Shown here: one piece after another, positions 34,489 through 42,605 of the stretch
How the letters are laid out: each line of letters starts with the position of its first letter
How positions within the stretch are numbered: position 1 is the stretch's first letter
NCBI GenBank assembly: GCA_020637635.1
Contig: JACKKB010000002.1
Location: 275,001 to 339,000, forward strand
From: Albidovulum sp.
GTDB taxonomy: Bacteria; Pseudomonadota; Alphaproteobacteria; Rhodobacterales; Rhodobacteraceae
Direction of reading: 5' to 3'
DNA: 64,000 nucleotides
Position numbers and translations under genes: made by a program
The notes under the pieces: generated by a model
What the model saw: the letters and a program-made list of their open reading frames with translations, nothing else
What the model was told of the DNA's origin: nothing
Database searches by the model: none

Positions 34489-36081
34489 TCAGTGCCGAAA
34501 GTGCCTCTGCCCGGTGAAGACCATGGCGAGCCCGGCGCTGTCGGCCGCGGCGATCACCTTGTCGTCGTTCATCGAGCCGCCGGGTTGAATGACAGCCGTC
34601 GCCCCCGCTTCGGCGGCAGCCAGAAGGCCGTCGGGGAAGGGAAAGAAGGCGTCCGAGGCGACGACCGACCCCTTCACCGTCGGCGCCGCAAGGCCGAGCG
34701 CCTCGGCCATGTCGGCGGATTTGCGGGCGGCGATGCGGGTCGAATCGACACGGCTCATCTGCCCGGCACCGATGCCCACCGTGGCGCCGTCCTTCACATA
34801 GACGATGGCGTTCGACTTCACATGCTTGGCCACTTTCCAGGCAAAAAGCAGGTCGGCGATCTCCCCGTCGGTCGGCACCCGCCGCGTCACGACAGCAAGA
34901 TCGGTCGGCGCGAGCACGCCGTTGTCGCGGTCCTGCACGAGAAATCCGCCCGCCACCTGCCGAAAGGCAATGCCGGGCATCTTCGGGTCGGGCAGGCCCT
35001 CTGTCGTCAGCAGGCGCAGGTTCTTCCTGGCGGCAAAGACGGCGCGCGCCGCGGCATCGGCGCCCGGGGCGATCACGACCTCGGTGAAGATCGCGGTGAT
35101 CTCCTCGGCCGTCTCGGCATCGAGCGGGCGATTGAGAGCGACGATGCCGCCGAAGGCCGAGGTGCGGTCGCAGTCGTAGGCGGCGCGGTAGGCCTCGCGC
35201 AGCGTGGCGCGACGGGCCACGCCGCAGGGGTTGGCATGCTTGATGATCGCGCAGGCCGGCGCCTCGCCGGCATCGAATTCCGCCACAAGTTCGAAGGCGG
35301 CGTCGGTGTCGTTGATGTTGTTAAAGCTCAGTTCCTTGCCCTGCCACTGGCGCGCGGTGGCAACGCCGGGGCGGTTCGAGCCGTCGCTGTAGAAGGCGGC
35401 CATCTGATGCGGATTCTCGCCATAGCGCAGCGACTGGGCGAGCGAGCCGGCGAAGGCGCGGTTTCGCGGCGCGGCGATGCCCGCCGCCCCGGCCATCCAG
35501 TTCGAGACAGCGGCATCATAGGCGGCGGTGCGGGCAAAGGCCGCCTGCGCGGCCCGCTGGCGAAAGGCGAATCTTGTCCGGCCGCCGTTCGCATCGAGTT
35601 CGGCCAGCAGCGGCCCGTAGTCGGCAGGGTCGGTGAGCACGGTCACGAAGGCGTGGTTCTTGGCTGCCGCGCGCGTCATCGCCGGCCCGCCGATGTCGAT
35701 GTTCTCGATCAGCGACGCATAGTCGGTGGTGCGCGCGAGTGTCGCTTCGAACGGATAGAGGTTCGACACCAGAAGGTCGATTGGCGCGATGCCATGGTCC
35801 GCCATCGCGCGCTGGTGTTCGGGATCGTCGCGCAGCGCAAGCAGGCCGCCGTGGATCCCGGGATGCAGGGTCTTAACGCGGCCGTCCATCATCTCGGGAA
35901 AGCCGGTGACATCGGCAACGTCGCGCACCCGGAGGCCCGCATCGCGCAACATCCCGGCGGTGCCGCCGGTCGACAGAAGCTCCACGCCGCGGGCGGCAAG
36001 GCCCTGCGCCAGATCCATGAGGCCGGTCTTGTCGGAGACGGAAATCAGGGCGCGGCGGAGGGGGGCGAGGTCGGCGGTCAC
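34489..36081 (-). CDS. purH: PurH, bifunctional AICAR transformylase/IMP cyclohydrolase
   Basis: 530 residues, full length. The N-terminal cyclohydrolase (about 1-200) has SVSDKTGLMDLAQGL, STGGTAGMLRDAG and MDGRVKTLHPGIHGG. The C-terminal transformylase has LRYGENPHQ, FNNINDTDAA, IIKHANPCGVA and DAFFPFPDG. It performs the last two steps of IMP synthesis. It is followed closely by lspA. Confidence 0.98.
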   Translation of the reverse strand: MTADLAPLRRALISVSDKTGLMDLAQGLAARGVELLSTGGTAGMLRDAGLRVRDVADVTGFPEMMDGRVKTLHPGIHGGLLALRDDPEHQRAMADHGIAPIDLLVSNLYPFEATLARTTDYASLIENIDIGGPAMTRAAAKNHAFVTVLTDPADYGPLLAELDANGGRTRFAFRQRAAQAAFARTAAYDAAVSNWMAGAAGIAAPRNRAFAGSLAQSLRYGENPHQMAAFYSDGSNRPGVATARQWQGKELSFNNINDTDAAFELVAEFDAGEAPACAIIKHANPCGVARRATLREAYRAAYDCDRTSAFGGIVALNRPLDAETAEEITAIFTEVVIAPGADAAARAVFAARKNLRLLTTEGLPDPKMPGIAFRQVAGGFLVQDRDNGVLAPTDLAVVTRRVPTDGEIADLLFAWKVAKHVKSNAIVYVKDGATVGIGAGQMSRVDSTRIAARKSADMAEALGLAAPTVKGSVVASDAFFPFPDGLLAAAEAGATAVIQPGGSMNDDKVIAAADSAGLAMVFTGQRHFRH

Positions 36082-36114
36082 GTCACGGGGTTCCCTAGGT
36101 CAGTTCCGGGCGGT

Positions 36115-37842
36115 TCAGTCATCGGTATCCCGGATGGCCGCCGGGGTATCCTGTGCCTTCGCCAAGGTCCAGCCCAGTTGGCAGGCATATTCGACGACGC
36201 GTGCGCTCAGCACGATCTGCCGGGTGGCGCGCGGCTTGAGCCGGCCACTTTCGAGATAGACCGAGGGCACGAGGTCAAGCTCGGCCGTGCCGTCGTGACG
36301 GAAGACCCAGATCTCGCCCGACTTCAGCGCCATGGAGACGGCGCTGCCGCCGAGGTCGAGCGTGGCATCGACATCGGGATGGAGGTGAAAGCGCAGATCG
36401 AAGGCGACGCCCTGATGCTTGTATCGCGCCATGATCGTCTCGAATCGCCTCCGGTCGGCAACCGTCATCGCGCCGAGCGTGTCCTGCCCGGTCAGGGCGC
36501 GGCCGTCGAGTGTCAGGGAAAGTTCGCGGATGTGGGTCAGCCCGTGGGTCGGGACATAGCCGTTGTGCCCGGTCATCAGCCGCTGCCCGTTGGCGTCGGT
36601 TTCGGGCTGGGCCCAGACCTGATCCGGCGCGTCGGCCAGTTCGCCCCTGCCGTTGCCGAGGATGAAGCCCGTGGCGCTGAGGCGGGACGAGGAATAGCCC
36701 TGCACCGCGAGCGTCGAATGTGATGCGGTGGCGCGCCCGGCGCGGCGCCAGTCGGGCCCGAAGCTCGCCCCCGATCCGCAGTTGACCAGCAGAGGCCGAC
36801 GGCCCGAGGTCAGTTCGAGCGCCAGCGTCGAGGCATGGGCATTGGCCGAAGCCTTGCCGGTCGGCGGCTGGGCGGCATCGACGATGATGGTGGTGCGCCC
36901 GGCGGCAAGGCGCGCATAGCCCATGGCCAGCCCATGCGCGGTCAGCGCCCGCCCGCCCGCGGCCGCCAGTGCCTGTTCGAGCCGCCCCTCGAGCCCGCGC
37001 CCCCCGCCATGGAAGCGCGCCAGCCCGCCATCGGCATGGCGCAGCGCGCGCAGGGTCGGCGCAACGCGGTCGATCGCCTCGAGATGGGTGCGCAGCGGGG
37101 CCCGCCCGGCCTCGCGCAGCGCCATGGCGGCCCAGGTCAGGAGCGTGAAGACCTCGAGCAGTTCCTCGGGATTGCGGGTCGGGATACCGCCCTCGGCATC
37201 TATCTCGCGGGCGCATTCGGCGGCCAGCGCCTCGGACGCGGGAATGACATGGCGCTCCATCCCGGTAAGGGCGAGGCCGGCGTAGACGAGCCCGGTCAGC
37301 GCCTCGAACCGTGGCAGGCCGGGGGCGGCGGCGCTCCAACGGCGCGACAGGAAGATCGTCTGGCGCCCGAGACAGCGGAAATAGGCATCGGATTCGGCCC
37401 GGCTGCGGCCGTTCAGGAGCATGATCGCATGGTTGATCCAGCGGATCAGGCGGCGCCCGGTGAGATCGGGCGTCCAGCCCGGACCGCTGCCGAGACCATG
37501 GCGCCGTATCCAGTCGAAGACCCAGTCCTGGGCACGCTGGCGCGCCGGCGCGTCGGCGACGGAGGCAAGATCGTCAAGCCAGGCGCAGCCCTGAATCGCC
37601 TCTTCGAAGCGGGGATCGGGGATCGGCAGGTCCCAGATCGAGCCGGACTTGGATTCGATGAGGAAGCCCGCAAAGAGGAAGTTGCCTCCGGTGAGCTGGC
37701 GACCGCGTGCGAAAGAGCCGATCGACTTCGGTTCGGGTTGGCTGACAAAGCCGGTCGCCGGCCGCGCGAGCGCGGCGAGGCGTGCGTGAAACCTGTCGGC
37801 GAAGCCGACACTGAGCCGGGCTGCGGTTGCGGAGCGCGCCAC
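36115..37842 (-). CDS. Heparinase II/III family protein
   Basis: 575 residues, GTG start. The N-terminal alpha-helical half has WDLPIPDPRFEEAIQGCAWLDDL and RLIRWINHAIMLLNG. The C-terminal beta-rich half begins after YARLAAGRTTIIVDAA and contains RATASHSTLAVQGYSSS, which resembles the heparinase II/III region. These polysaccharide lyase-like proteins occur widely in Rhodobacteraceae between rsmB and purH; the substrate is unknown. No signal peptide is evident. It lies 33 bp before purH. Confidence 0.85.
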   Translation of the reverse strand: MARSATAARLSVGFADRFHARLAALARPATGFVSQPEPKSIGSFARGRQLTGGNFLFAGFLIESKSGSIWDLPIPDPRFEEAIQGCAWLDDLASVADAPARQRAQDWVFDWIRRHGLGSGPGWTPDLTGRRLIRWINHAIMLLNGRSRAESDAYFRCLGRQTIFLSRRWSAAAPGLPRFEALTGLVYAGLALTGMERHVIPASEALAAECAREIDAEGGIPTRNPEELLEVFTLLTWAAMALREAGRAPLRTHLEAIDRVAPTLRALRHADGGLARFHGGGRGLEGRLEQALAAAGGRALTAHGLAMGYARLAAGRTTIIVDAAQPPTGKASANAHASTLALELTSGRRPLLVNCGSGASFGPDWRRAGRATASHSTLAVQGYSSSRLSATGFILGNGRGELADAPDQVWAQPETDANGQRLMTGHNGYVPTHGLTHIRELSLTLDGRALTGQDTLGAMTVADRRRFETIMARYKHQGVAFDLRFHLHPDVDATLDLGGSAVSMALKSGEIWVFRHDGTAELDLVPSVYLESGRLKPRATRQIVLSARVVEYACQLGWTLAKAQDTPAAIRDTDD

Positions 37843-37932
37843 GTTTCGGTTTCCTTGTCACTCGTGACCGGGTTTGTTCCCGGGAATCTGCCTCGCAACG
37901 AGACTACCGGCAGCGCCCCGTGCTGTCACCGG

Positions 37933-39228
37933 CTAATGGCCCGGGCTGGCCGGGGTGGCGAGGCAGGCGATGAAGAACCCATCCATGCCACCGGCGTCGG
38001 GCCAGTAATCCGGGCGCAGCCGCAGCCCGTCGCCCGCGGGCGTGATCCAGCCCGGCTCGACACCCGGGCGGGCCAGCGCGCCGGGGATCGGAGCGAGACC
38101 GGCATGGCGTTCCCGCGCGGCGGCGATCTGGGCCTCGCCCTCTTCGGGCAGGAGCGAACAGGTGGCGTAGACCAGCCGCCCGCCGGGCCGCAGCCAGCCG
38201 AGCGCCCGGTCCAGAAGTTGCGCCTGCAGCGCGGCGAGGTCCTTCAGCCCGCTCGCATCGCGGACATGTGGCAGGTCGGGGTGGCGGCGGATCGTTCCGG
38301 TCGCCGAACAGGGGGCGTCGAGCAGGATCGCGTCGAAGCGGGCGGGCGGCTGCCAGTCGAGCGCGTCGGCGACGACGGTCGTTGCGGAAAGGCCGGTTCG
38401 CGCCAGGTTCTCGCGCAGCCGTGTCATGCGCTGGTCCGAAAGGTCGAGCGCCGTCACCTCGGCGCCTGCGGCCGCCAGTTGCATGGTCTTGCCGCCCGGG
38501 GCAGCGCAGAGATCGAGCACCCGCTCGCCCCTTTTCGGCGCGAGGATGGGCGCGGCGAGGGCCGCTGCGGCATCCTGTACCCACCAGGCGCCCTCGGCAT
38601 AGCCCGGCAGTTCGGAGATCGGGCCGCTGCCGGCAAGGCGCACCGAGCCGGTCGGCAGCAACTGCGCGCCCAGCCGGGCCGCAAGCCCGGCACCGTCGCC
38701 GTCGCGCGGGGTCAGGTCGTGTGCCGCGCCGCGGGCCTGGGCCGCCTCCATCGCGATCGTCGCGCGTTTGCCCCATGCCGACATGAGCCGCCCGCGCAGC
38801 CACCCCGGCAGGACCTCGGGCGGCAGGCCGGCCCAGCGCTCTGCCGGCGTCTCGCAGGCACGGCGCAGGACTGCGTTGGCCATCGCCGCAAAGCCCTGGG
38901 TCGCCTTGCCGCCGGCGCGCAACGCCCCCACCGTCTCGGAGACCACACCATGGGCGGGCGCGCCCTCCGCGAAGACCTCTGCCACCGCGGTGCGGAGCAC
39001 GGCGCGCACCGCCGGGGGCGGGGGCTTGCGCATGTGGGGTTTCAGGAGCGCATCGGCGCGGGACAGATTGCGCAGCGCCGTCAGCGCCAGGCGCTGGGCG
39101 CGGGCCCGTTCGGCGGGCGCCAGCGGATCGAGCGCGCCGCCGGCGATCTGGTCGGCCAGTGTCCGCCGCTCCTCGGTCACGCCGAGCACCAGCGCGGCCG
39201 CCCTGCCCCGTGCGCTTGCCCCTGCCAT
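37933..39228 (-). CDS. rsmB: RsmB/NOP family class I SAM-dependent RNA methyltransferase
   Basis: 431 residues. The N-terminal NusB-like RNA-binding domain (1-130, with AVLRTAVAEVF) is followed by the methyltransferase with SAM loop VLDLCAAPGGKTMQL. The two catalytic cysteines of m5C enzymes appear in DAPCSATG and YATCSLLPEE. It probably makes m5C967 in 16S rRNA, as RsmB does; other RsmB-like targets are possible. It is divergent from the SDHAF4-like gene. Confidence 0.9.
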   Translation of the reverse strand: MAGASARGRAAALVLGVTEERRTLADQIAGGALDPLAPAERARAQRLALTALRNLSRADALLKPHMRKPPPPAVRAVLRTAVAEVFAEGAPAHGVVSETVGALRAGGKATQGFAAMANAVLRRACETPAERWAGLPPEVLPGWLRGRLMSAWGKRATIAMEAAQARGAAHDLTPRDGDGAGLAARLGAQLLPTGSVRLAGSGPISELPGYAEGAWWVQDAAAALAAPILAPKRGERVLDLCAAPGGKTMQLAAAGAEVTALDLSDQRMTRLRENLARTGLSATTVVADALDWQPPARFDAILLDAPCSATGTIRRHPDLPHVRDASGLKDLAALQAQLLDRALGWLRPGGRLVYATCSLLPEEGEAQIAAARERHAGLAPIPGALARPGVEPGWITPAGDGLRLRPDYWPDAGGMDGFFIACLATPASPGH

Positions 39229-39304
39229 CGTGCCTCCGGTTGCCGCTTTCGGATGCGAGGCCTATAACAGCGGCGTCAGAGGCACAAGAAACCCCGGGGG
39301 CGGC

Positions 39305-39487
39305 ATGGCCGAGCAACGCAGCGACGATCTGCCCGAGGCCGCCAGGCGCGCGCTGGCCGAGGCCGAGGAGCGCCGCAGGGCGGCGGCCGCGAAGCCGGGC
39401 CTGCCACCCGAGCTCGGCGGCCGCGACGGGCCTGAACCGGTGCGTTACGGCGACTGGGAAAAGAAGGGCATCGCCGTCGATTTCTGA
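39305..39487 (+). CDS. SDHAF4-like (DUF1674) succinate dehydrogenase assembly factor
   Basis: 60 residues. A charged Ala/Glu/Arg helix leads into the conserved C-terminal block GGRDGPEPVRYGDWEKKG followed by IAVDF, the hallmark of DUF1674/SDHAF4. In eukaryotes this factor protects flavinylated Sdh1 and aids complex II assembly. No sdh genes are in the window. It ends 18 bp before the convergent dapB gene. Confidence 0.88.
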   Translation: MAEQRSDDLPEAARRALAEAEERRRAAAAKPGLPPELGGRDGPEPVRYGDWEKKGIAVDF

Positions 39488-39505
39488 GGTGCGGGGCGAG
39501 CGGGC

Positions 39506-40324
39506 TCAGAGCCCAAGCACGTCGGCCATGTCGTATTCGCCCGGATCGCGGTCCTGACCCCAGAGCGCGGCGGCAAGCGCGCCGCGGGCATAGATCGAGC
39601 GGTCGGTCGCGACATGGCGCAGCACCAGCCGTTCGCCCTGCCCCGCAAAGATGACCTCATGTTCGCCGACCACGTCGCCGCCGCGAATCGCGGCGAACCC
39701 GATATCGCCCTGCCGGCGAGCCCCGGTGATGCCGTCGCGGCCCGAGGCGCTGTGATCGGCAAGCGTGATGCCACGCCCCTCTGCGGCAGCTTCGCCGAGC
39801 ATGAGCGCGGTGCCCGAGGGCGCGTCGACCTTCATGCGGTGGTGGGCCTCGACGATCTCGATGTCCCAGTCTGCATCGAGCGCGGCGGCGACCTTGCGGG
39901 TCAGGCCGACGAGCAGGTTCACGCCGAGGCTCATGTTGCCCGCGCGCACGATCACCGCGTGGCGGGCGGCGGCGCGAATCCTGGCCAGATGTTCGGGCTC
40001 GAGCCCGGTGGTCCCGATCACGTGGACGGCGCGCGCCTGCGCGGCCAGCGCGGCGAAACCGACGGTGGCCGCCGGCGCGGTGAAGTCGATCACAGCCCGA
40101 GCGCGCGCGAAGGCCGGCAGCGGATCGTCCGAGACAGAGACGCCGATCGGCGCGCCGCCAAGCGCCTCGCCGAGGTCGCGGCCGATCCAGTCATGGCCCG
40201 GCCGTTCGATGGCACCGACGAGACGCGCCCGCGACGAGACACGGATCGTCTCGACCAGCATGCGTCCCATGCGGCCGGACACGCCGGTCACGACAATTCC
40301 GGGCAGGCTCTCGGGCTCGGTCAT
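39506..40324 (-). CDS. dapB: DapB, 4-hydroxy-tetrahydrodipicolinate reductase
   Basis: 272 residues. The NAD(P) loop VTGVSGRMGRML, IDFTAP, GTTGLE, the catalytic block EAHHRMKVDAPSGTAL and the C-terminal dimer segment EHEVIFAGQGERL are all typical. It reduces HTPA to tetrahydrodipicolinate in lysine and diaminopimelate synthesis; dapF lies at 54.8 kb. GGAGG is five bases from ATG 40324, so I preferred it to the adjacent ATG 40327 and the far upstream 40378. Confidence 0.97.
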   Translation of the reverse strand: MTEPESLPGIVVTGVSGRMGRMLVETIRVSSRARLVGAIERPGHDWIGRDLGEALGGAPIGVSVSDDPLPAFARARAVIDFTAPAATVGFAALAAQARAVHVIGTTGLEPEHLARIRAAARHAVIVRAGNMSLGVNLLVGLTRKVAAALDADWDIEIVEAHHRMKVDAPSGTALMLGEAAAEGRGITLADHSASGRDGITGARRQGDIGFAAIRGGDVVGEHEVIFAGQGERLVLRHVATDRSIYARGALAAALWGQDRDPGEYDMADVLGL

Positions 40325-40418
40325 CATCACCTCCGCTTCACGCGGGTTTGCTTTAGCCCGTCGCGCGCAGCTTGGCAAAGCCGTTGCGATGGCCGGGGTG
40401 CTGGACTAGAGGAGGGGG

Positions 40419-40850
40419 ATGGCACAGAACCGCTCCTCCCGAAGCTCCGAGCCCTCGCAGCGGCAGCTGCGCGTGGGCGAACTGATCCGCCGCCGGCTTT
40501 CGGAGGTGTTGCAGCGGGGCGAGGTCCACAACGACTATCTCGCCAACCTGCCGATCACCGTGGGCGAGGTCCGGGTCTCGGCCGACCTGCGGATCGCCAC
40601 GGCTTACGTGCTGCCGCTCGGCGGCGACGGCGCCGAGGCGGCGCTGGCCGCCCTCAACCGGTCGAGGGGGGAACTCCGTCACCACGTCGCGCAGGCGCTG
40701 ACGCTGAAGTTCGCACCCGAGCTGCGCTTTGCCATTGATGAGACCTTCGACCGGATGGATGCGATGCGGCGGCTTCTGGCCGAGGAGCGCGTGCAGCGCG
40801 ACATCGCCAGGGGTGCCGACGACGATGAGACCGATCCCGCTTCTCGCTAG
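40419..40850 (+). CDS. rbfA: RbfA, ribosome-binding factor A
   Basis: 143 residues. Family features are SQRQLRVGELIRRRLSEVL, ITVGEVRVSADLRIATAYV and LKFAPELRFAIDETFDRMD. It binds the 30S head-body junction during 16S rRNA maturation and cold adaptation. It overlaps the following DUF2233 gene by 26 bases and forms an operon ending in truB. Confidence 0.95.
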   Translation: MAQNRSSRSSEPSQRQLRVGELIRRRLSEVLQRGEVHNDYLANLPITVGEVRVSADLRIATAYVLPLGGDGAEAALAALNRSRGELRHHVAQALTLKFAPELRFAIDETFDRMDAMRRLLAEERVQRDIARGADDDETDPASR

Positions 40851-41574
40851 CCTCTGTCTCGGGCTTGGACTGGACATGGGGGCGCTGCAGGCCGCGACCT
40901 GCCGCAGCCTTGCCTTCGAAAGCCAGGGCTATGCTGTCTGCGAGGCACATGCCGGCGAGGACCTGCGGCTGTTTCTGGAGGATGGCGACGGCGCCCCGAT
41001 CGGCACGTTCGACCGGTTGCGCAAGGCGCTCGCCGACGAGGGGCGGCGCCCGATCTTCGCGATGAACGCGGGCATGTATCACCCCGACCGGCGGCCGGTC
41101 GGGCTTTTCGTCGCCGAGGGCGAAACGCTTGCGGGCCTTGTCGAACGGCCCGGGCCTGGCAATTTCGGGATGACCCCCAACGGCGTCTTCTGCATTTCTG
41201 CGACCGGGTTCAGCGTCGTCGAGACGGGGCGTTTCGCCGCCACCGCTCCCGCCTGCCGCTTCGCCACGCAATCGGGGCCGATGCTGGTGATCGAGGGGGC
41301 GCTGCATCCGCGCTTTCTGCCCGGCTCGGCCTCGCGTCATGTCCGCAACGGCGTCGGCGTGACGGCGGACGGCACGACCGCCTATTTCGTGATCTCCGAC
41401 GCGCCGGTGAATTTCGCCGATTTCGCGCGCGTCTTCCGCGATGCGCTGAAGACGCCCAACGCGCTCTATTTCGACGGCAAGGTATCGCGGCTCTATGCGC
41501 CCGAGCTGCAGCGCGACGATATCGGCTTTCCCATGGGGCCGATCGTGGCGCTGGCGGCGCCCGGCGCGGATTGA
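40825..41574 (+). CDS. DUF2233 (phosphodiester glycosidase-like) secreted protein
   Basis: 249 residues. A signal peptide (PIPLLASLCLGLGLDMGALQA) is followed by the DUF2233/NAGPA-like core: FAMNAGMYHPDRRPVGLFV, GNFGMTPNGVFCI, ATQSGPMLVIEGALH and ALYFDGKVSRLYAPE. These proteins are proposed to cleave phosphodiester sugars in the periplasm. The start lies inside the rbfA 3' end, with no strong ribosome site, so coupling to rbfA translation is likely. Confidence 0.85.
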   Translation: MRPIPLLASLCLGLGLDMGALQAATCRSLAFESQGYAVCEAHAGEDLRLFLEDGDGAPIGTFDRLRKALADEGRRPIFAMNAGMYHPDRRPVGLFVAEGETLAGLVERPGPGNFGMTPNGVFCISATGFSVVETGRFAATAPACRFATQSGPMLVIEGALHPRFLPGSASRHVRNGVGVTADGTTAYFVISDAPVNFADFARVFRDALKTPNALYFDGKVSRLYAPELQRDDIGFPMGPIVALAAPGAD

Positions 41575-41625
41575 CGCCACGGCGGGGCTCCGCTACCACG
41601 CCTTCTCCTTGCGCAAGAGGGCAGA

Positions 41626-42528
41626 ATGGGACGCAGAAAGGGTCGCGACATTTCCGGCTGGCTGGTCGTCGACAAGCCGGCCGGCCTGACCTCGACCTCG
41701 GTCGTGAACAAGGTCCGCTGGGCGCTCGGCGCGAAGAAGGCCGGGCATGCCGGCACGCTCGATCCCGCCGCAACCGGGGTGCTGGCGGTTGCGCTCGGCG
41801 AGGCCACGAAGACCGTGCCCTATGTCACCGATGCGCTGAAATGCTACCGGTTCGCGGTGCGCTTCGGGGCGGCGACCACGACCGATGACGCCGAGGGCGC
41901 CATCGTCGGGACCGCAGAGACCCGGCCGTCCGATGACGAGATCCGCGCCGCGCTTGGTTCCTTTCGGGGTGAGATCGAGCAGGTCCCGCCGCAGTTCTCC
42001 GCCGTGAAGGTCGAGGGCGCGCGCGCCTATGATCTGGCACGCGAAGGAGAGGCGCCGGAGCTCGCGGCGCGCCCGCTCTTCGTCGAGAGCCTGGAGTTGC
42101 TGGAGCGCCCGGACGCCGATACGGCCGTGTTCGAGATGGTCTGCGGAAAGGGCGGCTATGTGCGCGCGATCGCCCGCGACCTCGGCCGCGCGCTCGGTTG
42201 CCTTGGCCATGTGCTCCGGCTTCGGCGCGAGTGGTCGGGCCCGTTCGAAGCGGCCGAGGGCGTCTCGGTCGAGACGATCGACGCCGAGGCGGGGACCGCG
42301 GCGCTGGACGCGCGTCTCCTGCCGCTCGAGATCGGGCTTGCGGATCTGCCGGAGCTCAGGGCGACGCCGGAGGGCGCGGCGCGGCTCAGGAACGGCAATC
42401 CGGGTATGGTGCTGGCCTCCGGGCTCGAATGGGGCGACGAGGCCTGGGCGAGTTTCGGCGGCGAGGCGATCGCCGTCGGCATCTACAGGTCCGGCGAGCT
42501 GCACCCGAGCCGGGTCTTCAATCGCTGA
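41626..42528 (+). CDS. truB: TruB, tRNA pseudouridine-55 synthase
   Basis: 300 residues. It has GWLVVDKPAGLTSTSVVNKV, GHAGTLDPAATGVL with the catalytic Asp, QVPPQFSAVKVEGARAYDLAR and KGGYVRAIARDLG. It makes pseudouridine 55 in the T-loop of tRNAs. GAGGG precedes the ATG. Together with rbfA it belongs to the translation cluster usual in alphaproteobacteria. Confidence 0.97.
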   Translation: MGRRKGRDISGWLVVDKPAGLTSTSVVNKVRWALGAKKAGHAGTLDPAATGVLAVALGEATKTVPYVTDALKCYRFAVRFGAATTTDDAEGAIVGTAETRPSDDEIRAALGSFRGEIEQVPPQFSAVKVEGARAYDLAREGEAPELAARPLFVESLELLERPDADTAVFEMVCGKGGYVRAIARDLGRALGCLGHVLRLRREWSGPFEAAEGVSVETIDAEAGTAALDARLLPLEIGLADLPELRATPEGAARLRNGNPGMVLASGLEWGDEAWASFGGEAIAVGIYRSGELHPSRVFNR

Positions 42529-42605
42529 GGATGCGGGGCCCGGAGGCGGCGGCCCACCGGGTGTCTCACCCCCGGACGCCCGAAGGTATCCGCGCAACGG
42601 AGATG

